A stretch of 64,000 bases of DNA from Sipunculus nudus (Eukaryota > Annelida > Sipuncula > Golfingiida > Sipunculidae), in the NCBI GenBank assembly GCA_026874595.1, contig CM049310.1:78547056-78611055 (forward strand), in the 5' to 3' direction. Positions 58,600 to 64,000 of this stretch are shown piece by piece; position 1 is the first letter of the stretch; every line of letters starts with the position of its first letter. The translations under genes were made by a program, and so were the position numbers. The notes below the pieces were generated by a model. That model ran no database searches. It saw only the letters and a program-made list of their open reading frames with translations, and was not told the DNA's origin.

Positions 58600-58810
58600 A
58601 GTATGTTTCACCCCCTTGTGTCCACCTGTTTTTTGCCATAAAAAATTTTATTAGTAACATTTCAAGGGAAAAAAATTATAGAGTAGGTAGAGGGTTTAAG
58701 GACCTAATTTTCAACAAAGTAAATAAATACCTAAATAAAAATATGAGAAATCATTCCACTTTTTACAACATATTAGACCCAAGTTATGGCAGTCTTAGGG
58801 CATTTACACA
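58600..58810 (+). repeat. About 200-bp interspersed repeat, copy 2
   Basis: It is the partner of 32675-32905, with the shared words listed there. Divergence is moderate, with small indels. Confidence 0.75.
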
Positions 58811-61800
58811 GTAAAAAACTTTGTCACCGTGAACTGTTCCATAAGATTTGAGAGCTCATGGTACAGAGGACTTTGAGATGGAACATGCAAAAAAATAATA
58901 ATTGAAATGAAACAATTATTTCAGAGGTTAATAATCGATAACAGTTTAATTGAGGGCTTGCAATTCAATGCATGACTTTTTTACACATTGTCACACCCCT
59001 ATGAAACATAATGGTTTCCTCCTCTCTCAAGGAATCATCCTGTCAAGTTTCGTGAAAACTTGAAAATTTTTGGAGTAACTTGAATCACAAAAGGAGAAGG
59101 AGTCTGGAACATGAAGGATAAAAAATTAATAAAAATGATGTATTAAAAATGGTGATTGTGCTTTAATTTTATTTAATAATCTCATGTTTCTCCTCATTGC
59201 TGCACACATTTTACAACTTTAAAAAAACTAAATCTGTCCATCTAATTTGATATCATAAAATCAGATTTCTCTGGTGTGAGCAAAATAACTAGAAAAGCAT
59301 ACAACTGCAAATCCTGTGATAGCGTTTTTACTTTCTTGGTCTTCTGTGATTGAAATGACACATCTAATCATTTTACTTTTTTATTTTTGTGATTTAGAAC
59401 TGTTTTTGTTGCTTGAAGAAGTTGGTCACTCGTAAGTTGCTGTAATTGCTTTTGTAGCTGTGGAATTGAACTGTCTCTGGCACCTGTTGCCTCAGTTTGT
59501 TTCTTCAGTCTCATAGTTTATATTTATATACAGTTCTTTTATAAAGATTAAAAACACTCATCCAGTGTCATGCATTGTCATGAACATCCTATGTTCATAT
59601 TCAGTGTGTTGTATTGACATTATGTATAACTTGAAGACTGTTTAGCAGCCTGGCTGCATCCCTATTTATATCTGAGTTTGTGATCTTTTATTGCGCTGAT
59701 ACAGTTCTGTTGTTAACTACAGTGTCCACTGGCAGGCCTGAATAATGATCCCATCTAGGGGGATACTGTATGCATTGAGCATTAGATATGCCCCTAAAAG
59801 ATTAAAATGGAGCCTCATGGCCAAGGCAGACATGTATATATGAAAAAACAAAAAGGCATATGAAGTTTTACCAAGAAAGAAATCTATTGCTGTATATGCA
59901 TGTCAGTGTTTTCCATAGACCTGAGAATAGAATGAGTAAGGTGCCTATGTATGGATAAGTCATTTTGTGATGTATTTCACTGTGGCATCAGTAAATATTT
60001 TATTACCTTATATTTCATAAATGTTTACTATATATACTGTCAGTGAGATCACTCAAGTGTATGAAGTTGTGATGAAAACATGTATTCTCTTAAGTTATGA
60101 GTGTTTACATCACCGTATTTATGCATATTAACTCAAATACACATGTATTGACCTGAAAATAACATGCGCTGTTTTGATCACAATTTGTACTGATAGACTT
60201 GTAATTTATGTTTGCCTTTGAACATACACCACTCTGAGTCCAGTATTGCAGCAGTGTGACTGTTAAGTGTTCTACTCATCTGAACTGATGTGCAAGTGGA
60301 ATTGTTAAGGAATCTTCAGTCAAATGAAATGCCTGTATTTGCAGTCTATGGAAGGAAACATAATCATCTGGCAGATAAAAGCAAAAGTAAATTTGGGTGC
60401 TGTTTTCACATGTACATGCATGTATATTTGCATGATAGTGTAAATGGCTTTTGACTCTGTCTGTATATTCCATTTAGAGGTGGCATTGGTCTTCTCTGGA
60501 AGCACCCTTGGCAGATGTCTGGAATTGTGTATACAGCAAATACTCTACTACTAAAGGTTTTCTTGTCAGTGGAACTGTATTTGAGCTTTCTATACATGGG
60601 CAGGTATATAATAGACCTCTCCATTATGGCACACTGTAAAAAGAAGAATAAGGATTATTGGGGATAAGAAATGCACTTTATATACTAGGGACTAGATTAG
60701 ATAAATAATAATTGATTGGTACCCTGCACATATGATTGTGATGAAGTATTTTGTGCAAGCCAGTATTTTCTTGAGATGAAAATTTCTGGCCCTCACATAG
60801 TGAATGAAGTGATAAACCCAATATGTTCTTCATTCAGTGTAGATATGTCTGGTGATGCCCACAACCACCAAATAATTCATGGAACAGGTCTATGTCTACT
60901 CAGGTACATAGCTCTACTATCAGCCTATTCTGAAGCTATCCCAACTAGGCCTGGTTCCTGCAATTTAACCTCAGTAAATGTCACTTATAATTAACTATTG
61001 ATCACTTTTATTTAGGTATTTTTTTTTTATTATTTTGGACTGACATTAGCTACAACTGCAACATACATAGTACTACAGTATAAACCAATCTTGCTATATT
61101 GTCCACACTCAACCATTATTGGTGCGTAAATCAAACTCATAAAAATTTAGTTCATTATTGAATATTCACAGTCTATTTTTTATTCATACCATGCAGAGAA
61201 CAGCGATTTCACTTATGATTTATAACCCTTCACATTATAATCCTAAAGTAATGAGCAATTAATGTCAGGATTTGTTTAATAACCATGTTTTATTATAATT
61301 GAGAGGCTAAAAGCAACTAATTTGTGATTAGTCTTAATTATTATTCACAATAAATCAGGCAGTGTGTCAGAAACAACATGTGTATTTTTCTTTGATAATT
61401 ACATCAGTTTTAATGGTTAAATCATCAGATGCATAGCAAATTTAAAGGAGAAATGTGAATTAAATAATAATCAACAGGTTCAGTCAGGTATGTGATTAAA
61501 CAGATATTTAATAAGTGTTAAGTGTGTATGAGCCATACATGATATATTTTGCCTTTTAGCATTGATGTGTAACAGTAAATACATGTACAAGGGCAGGGTT
61601 CAAACAGTTATGGGCAGGGTTCAAACAGTTATGTTTGGATTGCAGAATATCTACATTAATGTTAGGATTTTAGACAGGAAAAACGTTATGGGAGTTATTC
61701 TCAGAGAACATAATCAATTAATCAGTTATGAGAAAAACCATTTGTATAAATGATTAATTTTTTCTAGAACCTATAAAAATATGCTTTAGAGTGCTGGCTT

Positions 61801-62381
61801 AGGGCCATTCACACTGTAAAAATGTACATATGCAGGTCCTGGACAACCTCCCCATGGGTGGTAATAACAATTGAACATTAACGCTAGGAGCAGATCTTAC
61901 TTAGAGAAAACTGTAACAGACACCCCAGCATTCAGAATTTTCTTATACTGGCACATCAAATCTTCAAGCTGTTGGCATAGGAGATTCCCGTTTTTCTAGC
62001 TTTACTCTAAAAATGACAGCATGTGAGGCAGCAGTCTGTATTAAAATCTGCAGTCAAATGGAAAATTGTATTTAATTAATTAGGTTGTGTAAGTATCAGC
62101 ACACAGTGGTATCAGAAAAATGGTGACTGTTAATTCCCATAACTCCTTGCATCACTACCATTTGACATCGAAAAAAACTGTTAATTTATCGTTAGTATAT
62201 ATTTGAGACTGTTGCAGGATTAAGGAAACCAAGTTAAGTTTGTAATTTCAAGTAGGTATGATATAGAAGAAGACTACACACTCCCTAGTTCAGGGCAGGT
62301 CTGATAATACTGGTGAAACCTGAAAAGAAATCTAGCACCTATTATATGTGAAATCCCTTTAATCTTCACATTTTCACTAAA
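58811..62381 (+). other. EXT1 intron 1, no gene recognised
   Basis: A 21-base perfect duplication, GGGCAGGGTTCAAACAGTTAT, lies at about 61590-61631. No gene was found. Confidence 0.45.
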
Positions 62382-62500
62382 GGTAGCATTCCATATGGGC
62401 ATGTGCAGCTTTGAATCGCACACATTATAATCTCTTGGAGTGATTCCATATATGTGAATGCAGTAATTATGCATATATATTACGTATGCTTATGTGGCAT
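62382..62500 (+). repeat. Arm of a TIR element related to 28670
   Basis: AAGGTAGCATTCCATATGG, then TGTGCAGCTTTGAATCGCAC and AATCTCTTGGAGTGATTCCA, match the left arm of the element at 28670 over about 110 bases. No right end was found. Confidence 0.6.
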
Positions 62501-63000
62501 GTTTGATCGCTCACGGTAGCTATTGAAAACGCACGCAGCCTGTCTGTGGCAGCTTCTGCAGATTTGGTAAAGATACAACAATGGTGTAGCAAGAAATTGC
62601 TGCTGATGACGAAAAAACTTGCTAAACTTGCTTATACGGTCTAATTGTCTGAAACTGCAAGTATAAAAGGGTGATCCGTCTCGAAACACTGTCATTCACA
62701 AGATCGAGCTCAGCTCTGGAATGACATGGCTGGGTCTCCACTGCTGGGATCGGTAGAGGCAATGTAGGTTGTTTCTGCCTTTGTGGCTGTTGGTGTTGTA
62801 GCTTTCCTGCAAGGTCACCAGTTCAGGTTGTACGGTGGGGGTCTCTCGCGGCTCTTTGCTTGGCTTTGTGTGGCACTGCGTCTGTTGGCTCAGAGAACTT
62901 GCTTAAGGAGCGCACAGGGCTGAGGTGTTGACCACAGCAACCTGTAGCTGCTGGAGGATCATAAAACTTCTTCTGCTGCTGCAAGAAATTGCCTGTAATA
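62501..63000. other. GC-richer segment of unknown nature
   Basis: It stands out from the AT-rich intron. Read on the minus strand it is CAG-rich with short open frames (FLQQQKKFYDPPAATG after an acceptor-like TATTACAG at about 63000). It may be a decayed coding part of the transposon whose arm lies at 62382. I cannot assign it. Confidence 0.3.
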
Positions 63001-64000
63001 TAAATGTAAAGTGTCAGATTTTTTCCTAAAACAAAGATAAACAGGAACTTTGGTTAATAAAAAGAATATTAATTAACACGCAGCATGAATATGAATCCTC
63101 TACCACCCTGTTGTAATTTAATTATTATTTGTAAAAAAAAAAAAATGCTTCAAGGTTGTTTCTGTATACTGTGGTTTCAATTTTTTCATTGAACATTTTG
63201 TGATGGTTCACTATTTGTGATCTCCCCCTATAGTTAAAGACACAGAGTACACCCTTTATTGTATGAATTTTTAATATGCTTGCATAATCTTGACAACAGG
63301 AGAAAACAGAAAATGTAAAACAAGTGGATATTGTTGTTCATTATAGGTAGATAATGTAAAAGATTTCATATATTCCATAATACTAATCTTTGACTTACAG
63401 ATAACTTAAAAATATGAAAAAATGTAAAAATCTGGGAAAAAACTGTTAAAAATTCTGAAACCAACTTTTAAAAATCTGAAAAAACTGTTAAAAATCTGAA
63501 ACAGACTGTTAAAAATCTGAATGAACTGTTAATATCAGTAATATCAAATTTTGCTTTGTGCAGTTACAAGCATAAATAATCTATATGAGCTGTCAATGAG
63601 GCCATAGTATAAACAAATGTGCACTTGCGTATTTGAGAGCTCTTAGTTGCGAAGGATTTATTTTCATGATAATTTCAATTTTACAAATATTGCAATTTGA
63701 AACCCTTGGGAACACAAAGCCTTCCACAGTATTTATCTAGATCACTGTCCATATGAACAAAGCTCCAGATTTAATGAAATTCCTGCTGACTGTGAATTCT
63801 GTTTACATCAGCTTTGGGTAGATTTCACTATTGTTACAGAAAAAAACTTTTTGCAGAATTACATTTTATGGATACCATTAAAGGTTCTCTTGGCGGACTG
63901 TAATTAGCTGAAGATTGCAGTTTCTCTCCACGAGTATGGTAAGCTAATTGATATTTATGACTTATGAGATTTCCCTGTGGGGAATAACTCCAATTTTTTT
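63001..64000 (+). other. Intron end of window, with a short A-rich tandem repeat
   Basis: At about 63440-63530 a unit of about 22 bases (ACTGTTAAAAATCTGAAA) is repeated four times imperfectly. Nothing else is recognised. Confidence 0.55.

Noticed and set aside
39105-64000. EXT1 exon 2
   Set aside because: I looked for the conserved segment that follows the first exon in EXT1 and did not find it. First introns of EXT1 are very long in other animals.

Overview
This is a piece of an animal nuclear genome: AT-rich, intron-bearing, and crowded with decayed retroelements. A bivalve or gastropod mollusc is the best guess. The guess rests on BEL/Pao, Gypsy and DIRS remnants together, on repeats that resemble the bivalve 'pearl' elements, and on a tRNA-type SINE. 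No step in the sequence fixes the species.

Only two host genes can be supported. On the minus strand, four exons between 36971 and 28046 join in phase to a 153-residue protein of the Sen15 family (TSEN15, a structural subunit of tRNA splicing endonuclease). Its first intron appears to use a GC-AG donor. On the plus strand, 38185-39104 is the first coding exon of EXT1, the heparan sulfate co-polymerase. It ends in a canonical donor, and I found no second exon, so 39105-64000 is read as EXT1 intron 1. The two genes are head to head, with start codons about 1.2 kb apart.

Layout. 1-4806: BEL/Pao element lacking RNase H and integrase. 5297-6920: pearl-like repeat A. 6945-8631: scrambled Gypsy gag, zinc-knuckle and RT pieces. 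8632-10605: two DIRS fragments (tyrosine recombinase; RNase H plus recombinase N-terminus). 10709-11037: SINE with target-site duplication. 11632-12290: Gypsy gag. 12297-13024: pogo/Tigger-type transposase. 13607-15475: pearl-like repeat B. 16020-16620: Gypsy gag with two zinc knuckles. 17147-22465: a Gypsy element split in its protease by pearl-like repeat C (19145-20973). 22928-26275: Gypsy RT fragment, DIRS gag, Gypsy integrase and LTR start. 26340-27420: 45-bp minisatellite. 28046-36971: TSEN15, whose introns hold pearl-like D, a TIR element, a 42-bp minisatellite, divergent repeats and a piggyBac-type MITE. 36972-39104: promoter region and EXT1 exon 1. 39105-64000: intron with scattered repeats, two short minisatellites, a promoter-like cluster and a second SINE.

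The two host genes have unrelated jobs (tRNA splicing in the nucleus; heparan sulfate synthesis in the ER/Golgi). Their link is only divergent placement. Every retroelement reading frame is broken, so nothing in the mobile fraction looks autonomous.
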